Below are positions 28,455-37,866 of a DNA stretch of 43,504 bases, in pieces. The stretch is from an uncultured Bacteroidales bacterium (GTDB lineage Bacteria; Bacteroidota; Bacteroidia; Bacteroidales; F082), in NCBI GenBank assembly GCA_947164955.1, contig CAMUYT010000005.1, forward strand, positions 1 to 43,504. Reading direction: 5' to 3'. Under the pieces are notes generated by a model. The model saw nothing but the letters and a program-made list of their open reading frames with translations. It was not told where the DNA came from and ran no database searches. The translations under genes and the position numbers were made by a program. Each line of letters starts with the position of its first letter. Position 1 is the first letter of the stretch.

Positions 28455-29087
28455 ATGGACAAAGACTATTGGAAAGACATCTATTCAAAACAGTCAGAAG
28501 GAGAACGACCTTCTTTATTTGCACAATATATAGCCACCACTTTTCAATTGAGTGGAAAAAGAATCATCGAATTGGGTTGTGGGAATGGCCGCGACGCCAT
28601 TTTTTTTGCCAATGCTAACGCCAATGTGACGGCTATCGATCAGTGTGACAACATCATCGAATTACTAGACGGCCGTTTTAAGAAAGTCAACAATCTAACA
28701 TTCAAATGCCTCGATTTCACTTGCTTGGATGACATGATGCCTTTCGATTTCGTATATTCACGCTTCACGCTTCATTCGATATCCAAGGGACAAGAACAAA
28801 AAGTTGTGAAATGGGCACATCGCAATCTTAACCCATATGGGAAACTATGCATAGAGGTTAGAGGACAAAAAAACGAGATTTTTCAAGTGGGGATACCTGT
28901 TGAAGGAGAGCCAGATGCTTTTATTTTGAACGATCATTACAGAAGGTTTCTCAACTTTGAATCTTTCTGCGACGAACTAAAAACCATCGGCTTTCGAATC
29001 GACTACGCCAAAGAGGAGAAAGGTTTTGCCCCATACAATGGAACAAACGAAACCTATATCAGGATAATCGCTTCAAAACAAGAATAA
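28455..29087 (+). CDS. Class I SAM-dependent methyltransferase
   Basis: IIELGCGNGRDAIFFA; VYSRFTLHSISK. ORF 28419 uses a TTG start; ATG at 28455 preferred. Confidence 0.9.
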   Translation: MDKDYWKDIYSKQSEGERPSLFAQYIATTFQLSGKRIIELGCGNGRDAIFFANANANVTAIDQCDNIIELLDGRFKKVNNLTFKCLDFTCLDDMMPFDFVYSRFTLHSISKGQEQKVVKWAHRNLNPYGKLCIEVRGQKNEIFQVGIPVEGEPDAFILNDHYRRFLNFESFCDELKTIGFRIDYAKEEKGFAPYNGTNETYIRIIASKQE

Positions 29088-29881
29088 TGGAAAATTTCTC
29101 CCAATACAACGGCGAGGGAACAACGCTTCGCAAAATGCAACTTCGCCTTTTAGACATCCTTACCGAGATTGACAAAATCTGCCGGAAGCACGATATTCAA
29201 TACTGGATTGATTTCGGGACATTACTCGGTGCAGTGCGACACAGAGGTTTCATCCCATGGGACGACGACATCGATGTCGCCATGCCAAGCGAAGACTACC
29301 GCCGTTTTTTGGAAATCGCGCCAAAGGAGCTCCCCGACAATTTGTTCCTCCAGACCCAATCAACAGACACCTCCTATCACTTCCTGCTCAACAAGGTGCG
29401 CGACAAAAACTCATTTTTCATTACCCAGCACGAAGACTTCACAAAAGACTACAACAAAGGGCTGTACATTGACATATTTGAAGTGGTCCCCTATCCCCAG
29501 GTTAATCCAAGATTCCAAAAGAAATTGCTTCGATGGCTCTACAAAACCAACTTCTTTTTTTCGGTAAAACAAAGCGTCACATTAAAAAACCATTTGGCCG
29601 CCATCAGTTTTCCTATCATTAAAGGCTCTTTGAATCTAGTTTGGGCCATACTGAATCTGAAGCCCAAAAACAAGTTCGGATATGAAAAACGCTTTAGTCC
29701 ATACGGCAATTCCTACACTGCCGACATGATTTTCCCATTGAAGGACATTGTTTTTGAAGGAAAAACCTTTTTGGCGCCAGCCAATCCTGACCGTTATCTC
29801 ACAAGCATATACAAGGACTACATGCGTATCCCTCCCGAAGAGAAGCGCGTCACACACATCATCCATGTCGAAATGCGTTAA
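29087..29881 (+). CDS. LicD family protein (phosphotransferase)
   Basis: YWIDFGTLLGAVRHRGFIPWDDDIDVAMPSEDYRRFL is the LicD signature. Confidence 0.94.
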   Translation: MENFSQYNGEGTTLRKMQLRLLDILTEIDKICRKHDIQYWIDFGTLLGAVRHRGFIPWDDDIDVAMPSEDYRRFLEIAPKELPDNLFLQTQSTDTSYHFLLNKVRDKNSFFITQHEDFTKDYNKGLYIDIFEVVPYPQVNPRFQKKLLRWLYKTNFFFSVKQSVTLKNHLAAISFPIIKGSLNLVWAILNLKPKNKFGYEKRFSPYGNSYTADMIFPLKDIVFEGKTFLAPANPDRYLTSIYKDYMRIPPEEKRVTHIIHVEMR

Positions 29882-29884
29882 CCC

Positions 29885-31009
29885 ATGAAAATCGCTATCG
29901 TTTCGCAAGGCATTCCCACCAGTCGATATCCTCTCAACGGAGTTTTCGAGTTCGACCAAGCTAAGGCCCTCGCCAAGGCTGGCATCGAAGTTGCTCTTAT
30001 CGCCATCGACTTCAGGTCGGGGAAGTTCAAGAGGAAATATGGGCTTATGGAATATGAGTCCGAAGGCGTCAGCATATTCGAACTGTCGCTACCCATAGGT
30101 GTTTATCGCAGGGCGCTTCCGATACTCCAAATGCTTCTGCTCATCCCCTTCAAAGCCATGCTGAAAACATTTGGGAAGCCACAAATCGTCCATGCGCATT
30201 TCTATAGCATCGCTGCCATCGCCTGCAAGCTGAAAAAGAAATACGACATCCCCTTCATCGTCACAGAGCACAGCAGCAAACTCAACAAGCCCATCCAAGG
30301 CATTAGCAAACTTGACCAACGGCTGGCAAAAAAAGCCTACCGTTACTGCGACCAGCTGATTTGCGTTTCCAAAGCACTGAGCGACAACATTTTCAATAAC
30401 TTTGGCAAAAACAGTGTCATCATCCCCAATATGGTTGACGATTCGGTTTTCGAATGTCACGATGCCACTATAAGCACTGAGCCCTTCGTTTTCGTATCAG
30501 TCGGCAGCCTGAAACCCATCAAGTCTTTCGACAAATTGATTGACGCCTTTGCAAAGCTTAAAGGAGAGGCCAAGCTATTTATCATTGGCGACGGCACGGA
30601 AAGGCGAAAACTGACCAACCAGATTATTCAATTGGGATTGAAAGACCATGTGCATTTACTTGGCCAACTTGAGCGTTGCGTCATTAACCAAGTTTTCCAA
30701 AAGAGCCACGCTTTCGTGTTAGCCTCAAAAAGCGAAACCTTTGGCGTGAGCTATATCGAAGCAATGTATGCAGGACTTCCTGTCATCGCTACCCGTTGTG
30801 GAGGTCCAGAGTCTTTTGTCGACAAAAGCAACGGCCTCCTTGTCCCCGTCGATGATGAGCAAGCCCTCATTCAAGCCTTGGAGGATATGCGGCGGCACTA
30901 TACTGCCTTTGACCGATTGGGCATTTCACAGACCTGTCACAAACGCTTTTCACCAACTACCGTAGCCAACGAAATTATCAAAACATACCAATCAAAGCTA
31001 GGTTTTTAA
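29885..31009 (+). CDS. Glycosyltransferase, GT4-like
   Basis: MKIAIVSQGIPTSRYPLNGVFEFDQAKALAKAG; FVSVGSLKPIKSFDKLIDAF; SKSETFGVSYIEAMYAGLPVIAT. Confidence 0.93.
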   Translation: MKIAIVSQGIPTSRYPLNGVFEFDQAKALAKAGIEVALIAIDFRSGKFKRKYGLMEYESEGVSIFELSLPIGVYRRALPILQMLLLIPFKAMLKTFGKPQIVHAHFYSIAAIACKLKKKYDIPFIVTEHSSKLNKPIQGISKLDQRLAKKAYRYCDQLICVSKALSDNIFNNFGKNSVIIPNMVDDSVFECHDATISTEPFVFVSVGSLKPIKSFDKLIDAFAKLKGEAKLFIIGDGTERRKLTNQIIQLGLKDHVHLLGQLERCVINQVFQKSHAFVLASKSETFGVSYIEAMYAGLPVIATRCGGPESFVDKSNGLLVPVDDEQALIQALEDMRRHYTAFDRLGISQTCHKRFSPTTVANEIIKTYQSKLGF

Positions 31010-31076
31010 TAAAAAAACAAAATCCTAGTATGGTGGATTTTTTTTTATACCTTTGCAAGGTAAATCTATAGCCATC

Positions 31077-31688
31077 ATGAAACGAATTGTTTTCATACTT
31101 GCATTGGTTTGGTTAACATTGCCCTTGTTTTGCCAAACCGTCAACATCGGAGACATCCTATGTACCGATGGGAGCATCATTGCCCCAGAAGCCTATGCCT
31201 CATCGGGCAGAACAGCCAAAGGCATAGTCTTTTATGTGGACGAAACCAACCTACACGGATGGGCTGTGCACCTCCAATACCAAGGCTCCTTGCTTTGGAG
31301 TACCGAACGCCAGGACATTCCTGGCTTAAACAACTATTTCCGATTCCGTGAAGCGATTACCGATTTCGACGGTTACGAAAACACTAGAATCATCAGAGCA
31401 GCAGGCAATGCCGCAAGGTATCCTGCAGCATGGGCTGTCGATTTCGACAACGGATGGTATTTGCCTGCAGCTGGCCAGATACGCTACCTTTACGGCTATA
31501 TTCCCGAGCTCAACAACGCTATCGGTATTGTTGGTGGCGAGCCGTTTACCTTATCCGACAATTTGTGGCTATGGGCTTCTACGGAAGGTGGCCTTGAAGA
31601 CGCTTGGGACATCAACTACAACGGCGACGAAGGCCATAGCAAAAAAAACGACCACCGTTTTCGCGTTAGAGCAGTGATTAACTTCTAA
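31077..31688 (+). CDS. Small secreted DUF1566-like domain protein
   Basis: Signal peptide; GIVFYVDETNLHGWAVHL; GWYLPAAGQIRYLYGYI; RFRVRAVINF. Confidence 0.75.
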   Translation: MKRIVFILALVWLTLPLFCQTVNIGDILCTDGSIIAPEAYASSGRTAKGIVFYVDETNLHGWAVHLQYQGSLLWSTERQDIPGLNNYFRFREAITDFDGYENTRIIRAAGNAARYPAAWAVDFDNGWYLPAAGQIRYLYGYIPELNNAIGIVGGEPFTLSDNLWLWASTEGGLEDAWDINYNGDEGHSKKNDHRFRVRAVINF

Positions 31689-31701
31689 TACAGATTGCAC
31701 C

Positions 31702-34700
31702 ATGAAACGAAACCTTATTTTAACCGCTTACCTACTGCTTGCAACCGCGTGTTCGCTGTGTGCCCAAACTTACAAAATCGGGGACCTCATCACCAACCCA
31801 GACGGTTCGAAAGGTATCGTTTTCTACGTGACTCCTGACCGTACCGATGGCTGGATGGTGGCCCTGAACGACCTGCCCGTCCGGAATTGGGGCAACACGA
31901 ATGACATCCCAACTCTTCAAAACATCAGCGACCTGAATGAGCGACTTCTTGAAACAGATGGTTACCACAACACTGATAATATCAGGCAGTTTCATGACCA
32001 ATTGGGCTACGATCCGAATACTTATGGCGCGGGCGTGGTGGATTTTCCCAACGAATGGTACATCCCTGCCACTGGGCAGCTGATGAAACTAATCAGTGCC
32101 TACAGCACCATCGAAACCAAAATCCTTCAAGCAGGAGGGACCAAGATGCTAACTCAGCCCTATTTCAGTAGTACCGAAGCACAGCCTGGTCAAGTTTGGG
32201 TTGTGCATTTCGGCAGTCCTTATAACGACGGCGGGGGCCGATTCGAAAACAAGCCTAAAGATGAGATATGCTACTTCAGGGCCGTGAGAAACATCAAATC
32301 GCAAACAACTCCCCTGCCTATCCCCTCCTTCCCCGACAATGTCATCGAAACCGATTGTAACCAACCGCTGGAAGGCAATCCATGGGACATTCATTTGCTT
32401 CACTCTAGCAACGAAGAAGATGTATCTTCCTACGCTCCAATTATGGTGGGCGACATTGACGGAAACGGAATGACCGACATCGTCGTGACGCAATACAACG
32501 GCAACAACTACCGAAGCCAACACATCTATGTCTACAACGGCTATGATTTGAGTTTACAGCATTCGTTTACAGTTCCCGACACCATTTACCTTTCCAACGG
32601 TCCCTATGCCATAGGCCGCTATCCCAAACCCGACGGCACGATGCAAGGTGCCATCTTCACCCACTGCTACGACAAGCGAATCAGGGCTTACGCTATCGAT
32701 GGCACCCTGCTGAACACTTCCGACCGTCCCACATCATGTCATGGTATGGTTTCACTTGCCGACTTCAACGGCGATGGCTACCCAGAGGTGTATGCGGGAA
32801 GTGACATCTTCGATGCCGCCACATTGAAATGGCTTTGTTCAGGCCCAGAAAACGGCAACAAAGGCTTGAGTCATAGAGGATCACCGCTTTACAGCTACGG
32901 AGCCTATCACCATACCTATTACGCCGTTTCGCTTGCATATAATGTTCTCGACGACGAACACCAAGAACTGATTTGCGGCAACACCATCTACAACGTAAAC
33001 ATTGTCAGCCGTACTAACCCAAACCTGAATTCCATTACCGTCAACAAAACAATTACGCCTCCCACTGGGTTCACACCAGATGGACATGTGTGCTTTGCCG
33101 ATTTCGACCTTGACGGCGAAACTGAGATTCTTGTCAACCGATGCAACACCAACGATCAAATCGTTGACGACAACTATTTCTATGCCTATAAGCCTTCAAA
33201 CGGACAGATTTTGTTCCAAAAGGCTCATCTTTGCGCCAGCACAAGTTTCGTTTTCATAGGCAACATCGACAGCGAGCCTCATCCCGAGATCGTCTTCCTT
33301 GAAAACCAACCCAATGGGCAAAGCGAAAAGATATTCTGTTGGCGCTATACGACCCAAAGCGGATTGGAGACCATTTGGTCGCAATACCACGACGACAAGT
33401 CGGGCATGACCGCAATGACCCTGTTCGACTTCAACCAAGACAATATCATGGAGCTCGTTTACAGAGACAATTACAACTTGCGCATCATCAACGCCAGTGG
33501 CAAAAGCCACATCACAGGCAACGATACCATTAGACCTTATAATATCTTCACCCGAACAATCAGGGCTGGGACCGGCATTGAATACCCCGTGGTGGCAGAT
33601 GTGAATGGCGATGGCGTAGCCGAAATTGTGGTCACAGGCATGCTCGACCAGACTTCCTCCGCCGACATTGGATATGGTGGCATTTACTTGTTCGGCAGTC
33701 CCGGCAACTGGGCAGCAGCGCGACCTGTGTGGAACCAATACATGTACCACGTCACCAACGTCAACGAAGACCTGACCCTCCCGACCTATTGCTTCGACAA
33801 GGCGACAGTCTTCACCGCCCCCGACGGCACCGTGCGCCGACCTTACAACAACTTCCTGCAGCAGGCTGGCTACATCAACCAATACGGAGAGCCATACAAT
33901 CCTGGTGGCATCATAGAGGCCGACATCTTTGGCTCGGGTTGCGTTTCCTTCACTTTCCACGATTCCACCTACTACCAAAGCGGCATCTACGACCAACTTG
34001 TGGAAACCTCGGCTGACTGCGACACGCTCTACCACGTCAACGTCAGCATTGGCGGAACCGTCACCCACGAGTTCTCGGACGTGTTCTGCGGTCAATATAT
34101 CTGGAACGACACCGTCTATCACGAGCCTGGCGACTACACCCAGCATTTCGTCGCACCCGCAGGCTGCGACAGCATCGTCACACTCCACCTTTCCTTAGCC
34201 GAAATGCCTGCCGTTCCCAACATCAACGGACCTCAGGAAGTCTACGTCTCGACCGACATGGTGTTAGGCGAGTATCTCTATTCCCTCCTCAACGCCGACC
34301 CGACGCTCCAATACGATTGGGAACTCGTTGGCGCCGACTGGGTTATGCACCCCGACGGATCGCAATGCTCACTCCTCGTCACCACACCTGGCACTGCCAC
34401 CCTCAAGGTCAAGGCGTGGAACGACTGCGGCTTCAGCGAGCAGGAAATCATCATCCATGCAGGGTTCCACGACGTGGACGAACATGACGCGGTCCGCGTA
34501 AGGCTTTACCCTAACCCTGCCAAAGACAAAGTCTATGTTGAAGCCGAAGGAATCGTTAGCGTCAGGTTTTACGATTTGCAGGGCCGATATGTCTTCGAGG
34601 TATCGGAAAAGCACGACCAAAAGGTCGAAATCAATTTGCAAAACCTCTCATCAAAGCTTTATGTCGTCGAGGTCGTCACCAACCAAGGCGTAGCTAGAGC

Positions 34701-34725
34701 CAAACTTAACATTGAAACGCCATGA
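31702..34725 (+). CDS. Secreted protein: DUF1566-like domain, FG-GAP repeats, YxWN-type repeats, T9SS sorting domain
   Basis: EWYIPATGQLMKLI; VGDIDGNGMTDIV, LADFNGDGYPEVY, FADFDLDGETEIL, VADVNGDGVAEIV; YIWNDTVYHEPGDYTQHF...GCDSIVTLHL; C-terminal LYPNPAKDKVYVEAEG. Confidence 0.9.
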   Translation: MKRNLILTAYLLLATACSLCAQTYKIGDLITNPDGSKGIVFYVTPDRTDGWMVALNDLPVRNWGNTNDIPTLQNISDLNERLLETDGYHNTDNIRQFHDQLGYDPNTYGAGVVDFPNEWYIPATGQLMKLISAYSTIETKILQAGGTKMLTQPYFSSTEAQPGQVWVVHFGSPYNDGGGRFENKPKDEICYFRAVRNIKSQTTPLPIPSFPDNVIETDCNQPLEGNPWDIHLLHSSNEEDVSSYAPIMVGDIDGNGMTDIVVTQYNGNNYRSQHIYVYNGYDLSLQHSFTVPDTIYLSNGPYAIGRYPKPDGTMQGAIFTHCYDKRIRAYAIDGTLLNTSDRPTSCHGMVSLADFNGDGYPEVYAGSDIFDAATLKWLCSGPENGNKGLSHRGSPLYSYGAYHHTYYAVSLAYNVLDDEHQELICGNTIYNVNIVSRTNPNLNSITVNKTITPPTGFTPDGHVCFADFDLDGETEILVNRCNTNDQIVDDNYFYAYKPSNGQILFQKAHLCASTSFVFIGNIDSEPHPEIVFLENQPNGQSEKIFCWRYTTQSGLETIWSQYHDDKSGMTAMTLFDFNQDNIMELVYRDNYNLRIINASGKSHITGNDTIRPYNIFTRTIRAGTGIEYPVVADVNGDGVAEIVVTGMLDQTSSADIGYGGIYLFGSPGNWAAARPVWNQYMYHVTNVNEDLTLPTYCFDKATVFTAPDGTVRRPYNNFLQQAGYINQYGEPYNPGGIIEADIFGSGCVSFTFHDSTYYQSGIYDQLVETSADCDTLYHVNVSIGGTVTHEFSDVFCGQYIWNDTVYHEPGDYTQHFVAPAGCDSIVTLHLSLAEMPAVPNINGPQEVYVSTDMVLGEYLYSLLNADPTLQYDWELVGADWVMHPDGSQCSLLVTTPGTATLKVKAWNDCGFSEQEIIIHAGFHDVDEHDAVRVRLYPNPAKDKVYVEAEGIVSVRFYDLQGRYVFEVSEKHDQKVEINLQNLSSKLYVVEVVTNQGVARAKLNIETP
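33907..34430 (+). repeat. 524-bp perfect direct repeat, copy 1
   Basis: Base-for-base identical to 36348-36871 (offset 2441). Confidence 0.95.
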
Positions 34726-37163
34726 AAACACGGACTTCTTTTATCATATTGTCCATTTTCCAAGGGCTTTTCCTATGGCCATTATGCGGTTGGGGTCAAT
34801 CTTTCCCCGACAATATCATCGAAACCGATTGTAACCAGCTCATTGAAGGCAACGACTGGAACGTGGAATTGCTCTACTCGACACAAAACGAAGACATTGC
34901 CTCGTATGCGCCCCTCGTGGCAGGCGACATTGACGGAAACGGCGTCGTGGACATTTTGATTTCGCACTTCAACGGCAACAACTACCGCACCAACACCCTT
35001 GACATCTACAGTGGGGCCGACCTTTCGCTGCAATACAGGTTCAACATTCAAGACTCCATCTACAACACCACGGGCAACTACGCAATTTGCCGGTATCCCA
35101 AGCCCGATGGCTCGCTACAAGGGGCCATTTTCGTCCACAGCTACGACAGGAAGATACGTTCCTATTCCATTGATGGAACACTGCTTAACGTTTCCGACCG
35201 CGCCACCACTTGCGAAGGCATGGTGTCGTTTGCCGACTTCAACGGTGACGGCTACCCAGAGGTGTATTCGGGAAGCGACATCTTCGACGCTGCCACGCTG
35301 AAATGGCTTTGCTCCGGCCCCCAAAATGGAAACAAAGGTGAGAGTTACAGAGGCTCAGCCCCCGGTGTAGTCAACAGCCACCGCTGCTATTACGCCATGT
35401 CGTTGGCCAGCAATGTGTTAGGCGATGCAAGGCAAGAACTGATTTGCGGCAATACCATCTACGACGTGAGCATCGTCAGCCGCACCAATCCCGCCTCGAA
35501 TTCCATCAATGTCAACAAAACCATTACACCGCCTAGCGGATACTCGCCCGACGGCCATGTCAGCCTCGCCGATTTCGACCTTGACGGGGAATGTGAGGTG
35601 CTTGTCACCCGCAACGACACCGACGACCACACCATCAGCGACGTCTATTTCTACGCCTACAAGCCCTCAAGCGGACAAATCACTTTCCAAAAAACCGTCC
35701 ACAGCCTTTGCACAGGCTATCCCCTCATCGGTAACATCGACAACGACCCGCACCCCGAAATCGTCTTCCTCGAAAAGCAAGAGTCGTGGAACCCCATGTA
35801 TATCTATTGCTGGCGCTACACAACGCAAACCGGGTTTTCGACGGTGTGGCAATACCATCATAGCGATGCATCGGGACAAACGGGTATCACCTTGTTCGAC
35901 TTCAACCAAGACGACATCATGGAAATCGTTTACCGCGACAGCGACAACCTGCGCATCATCAACGGCAACACCCACTCGCCCCACAACCTTTTCTCACGCA
36001 GGATGGCCGCTGGAACAGGCTGCGAATATCCCATCGTTGCTGACATCAACGGTGACGGCCATGCCGAAATCGTCGCCACAGGCTTGCTCGACCAATCGGC
36101 CAACCTCCCTGGCTATGGCGCTATACACGTCTTCGGCAATCCAGGCAACTGGTCGCCGGCACGTCCTGTCTGGAACCAATACATGTACCACGTCACCAAT
36201 GTCAATGAAGACCTGACCATCCCGACCTATTGTTTCAACAAGGCCACCGTCTTCACCGCTCCCGATGGCACGGTAAGGAGGCCCTACAACAACTTCCTCC
36301 AACAAGCCTACTACATCAATCAATATGGAGAGCCGTATAATCCTGGCGGCATCATAGAGGCCGACATCTTTGGCTCGGGTTGCGTTTCCTTCACTTTCCA
36401 CGATTCCACCTACTACCAAAGCGGCATCTACGACCAACTTGTGGAAACCTCGGCTGACTGCGACACGCTCTACCACGTCAACGTCAGCATTGGCGGAACC
36501 GTCACCCACGAGTTCTCGGACGTGTTCTGCGGTCAATATATCTGGAACGACACCGTCTATCACGAGCCTGGCGACTACACCCAGCATTTCGTCGCACCCG
36601 CAGGCTGCGACAGCATCGTCACACTCCACCTTTCCTTAGCCGAAATGCCTGCCGTTCCCAACATCAACGGACCTCAGGAAGTCTACGTCTCGACCGACAT
36701 GGTGTTAGGCGAGTATCTCTATTCCCTCCTCAACGCCGACCCGACGCTCCAATACGATTGGGAACTCGTTGGCGCCGACTGGGTTATGCACCCCGACGGA
36801 TCGCAATGCTCACTCCTCGTCACCACACCTGGCACTGCCACCCTCAAGGTCAAGGCGTGGAACGACTGCGGGGTCAGCGAGCAGGAAATCATCATCCATG
36901 CGGGGTTCCACGACGTGGATGAAATGCAGACCATCCCTGTGAACATATACCCCAACCCTGCCAAGGACAAGGTCATTATCGAATCGGAAAACATGCTGAA
37001 AATCAAGTTGATTGACATTCATGGACAAGTTTTGGCTGACATAGATTGTAGTGACCGCAACGCATCTTCACTTGATATAGCAAACTATGCTTCAGGGATT
37101 TATATCATTGAAATTGTCACTGAACGAGGCACAGCGAGGAAAAAAATCGATGTTCGGCAGTAA
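34722..37163 (+). CDS. Secreted FG-GAP repeat protein with T9SS sorting domain (paralog of 31702..34725)
   Basis: FPDNIIETDCNQLIEGNDWNVELLYS...; same FG-GAP set; C-terminal IYPNPAKDKVIIESEN; overlaps the upstream gene by 4 nt. Confidence 0.9.
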   Translation: MKTRTSFIILSIFQGLFLWPLCGWGQSFPDNIIETDCNQLIEGNDWNVELLYSTQNEDIASYAPLVAGDIDGNGVVDILISHFNGNNYRTNTLDIYSGADLSLQYRFNIQDSIYNTTGNYAICRYPKPDGSLQGAIFVHSYDRKIRSYSIDGTLLNVSDRATTCEGMVSFADFNGDGYPEVYSGSDIFDAATLKWLCSGPQNGNKGESYRGSAPGVVNSHRCYYAMSLASNVLGDARQELICGNTIYDVSIVSRTNPASNSINVNKTITPPSGYSPDGHVSLADFDLDGECEVLVTRNDTDDHTISDVYFYAYKPSSGQITFQKTVHSLCTGYPLIGNIDNDPHPEIVFLEKQESWNPMYIYCWRYTTQTGFSTVWQYHHSDASGQTGITLFDFNQDDIMEIVYRDSDNLRIINGNTHSPHNLFSRRMAAGTGCEYPIVADINGDGHAEIVATGLLDQSANLPGYGAIHVFGNPGNWSPARPVWNQYMYHVTNVNEDLTIPTYCFNKATVFTAPDGTVRRPYNNFLQQAYYINQYGEPYNPGGIIEADIFGSGCVSFTFHDSTYYQSGIYDQLVETSADCDTLYHVNVSIGGTVTHEFSDVFCGQYIWNDTVYHEPGDYTQHFVAPAGCDSIVTLHLSLAEMPAVPNINGPQEVYVSTDMVLGEYLYSLLNADPTLQYDWELVGADWVMHPDGSQCSLLVTTPGTATLKVKAWNDCGVSEQEIIIHAGFHDVDEMQTIPVNIYPNPAKDKVIIESENMLKIKLIDIHGQVLADIDCSDRNASSLDIANYASGIYIIEIVTERGTARKKIDVRQ
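36348..36871 (+). repeat. 524-bp perfect direct repeat, copy 2
   Basis: Identical to 33907-34430. Confidence 0.95.
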
Positions 37164-37219
37164 AGTTCAAAAAAAGTATACCTTTGCACATTGAAACGGA
37201 AAAACAAACTCTATTCACC

Positions 37220-37855
37220 ATGAGAAAAAAACTATTGCTTTCAGCGTTTGCCATCATCTCCATTGTTGGCTTCGGACAGAATGTCCGCGTCGGCGACATC
37301 CTGTGCGTTCAAGGGACCGATACCATCATTGTATCCCCCAACGACTACAACGGAGGTGGCATCGGGGTGGTCTTCTACGTCGACGAGACTGGTCGTCATG
37401 GATGGGTGCTCCATCCTGACATACAAACCCAGCAAATATGCTGGTCAAACTACAACGAACTCCCCTGGGGCCTGACCGGTTGGCTTTCCCAACGCGAAGC
37501 CATCTACGACCTTGATGGCTACGACAACACAGGATTCCTGCGGTCGGCATCAGAATACGACCACAACAGATATCCGGGTGCCTGGGCTGTCGATTTCGAG
37601 CATGGCTGGTATTGGCCTTCAATCGGGCAGCTCAACATCCTATACGGCAGTATCCCCATCATCAACAACTCCCTGAAGCTGATTGATGGCTTACAGATAC
37701 AAGGCAAATGGTTCTACTGGTCTTCATCAGTATACGGTTACGACAACGACTGTGCCCTTTATCTGGGATATGACGGTCGATTAGGTGCCATCGTCAAAAC
37801 CAGAACAGACCTGAACGGAATCCCTATGAGTATCCGCAGCATCAGAAACTTCTAA
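37220..37855 (+). CDS. Small secreted DUF1566-like domain protein
   Basis: MRKKLLLSAFAIISIVGFGQ signal peptide; GVVFYVDETGRHGWVLHP; AWAVDFEHGWYWPSIGQLNILYG; paralog of 31077..31688. Confidence 0.75.
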   Translation: MRKKLLLSAFAIISIVGFGQNVRVGDILCVQGTDTIIVSPNDYNGGGIGVVFYVDETGRHGWVLHPDIQTQQICWSNYNELPWGLTGWLSQREAIYDLDGYDNTGFLRSASEYDHNRYPGAWAVDFEHGWYWPSIGQLNILYGSIPIINNSLKLIDGLQIQGKWFYWSSSVYGYDNDCALYLGYDGRLGAIVKTRTDLNGIPMSIRSIRNF

Positions 37856-37866
37856 ATCATCAAGCC

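Noticed and set aside
31009-31077. Extra gene or RNA between GT4 and the first DUF1566-like gene
   Set aside because: The sequence is A/T-rich with a terminator-like T-run and a TACCTTTG box (31048-31055), explained as a terminator/promoter region.
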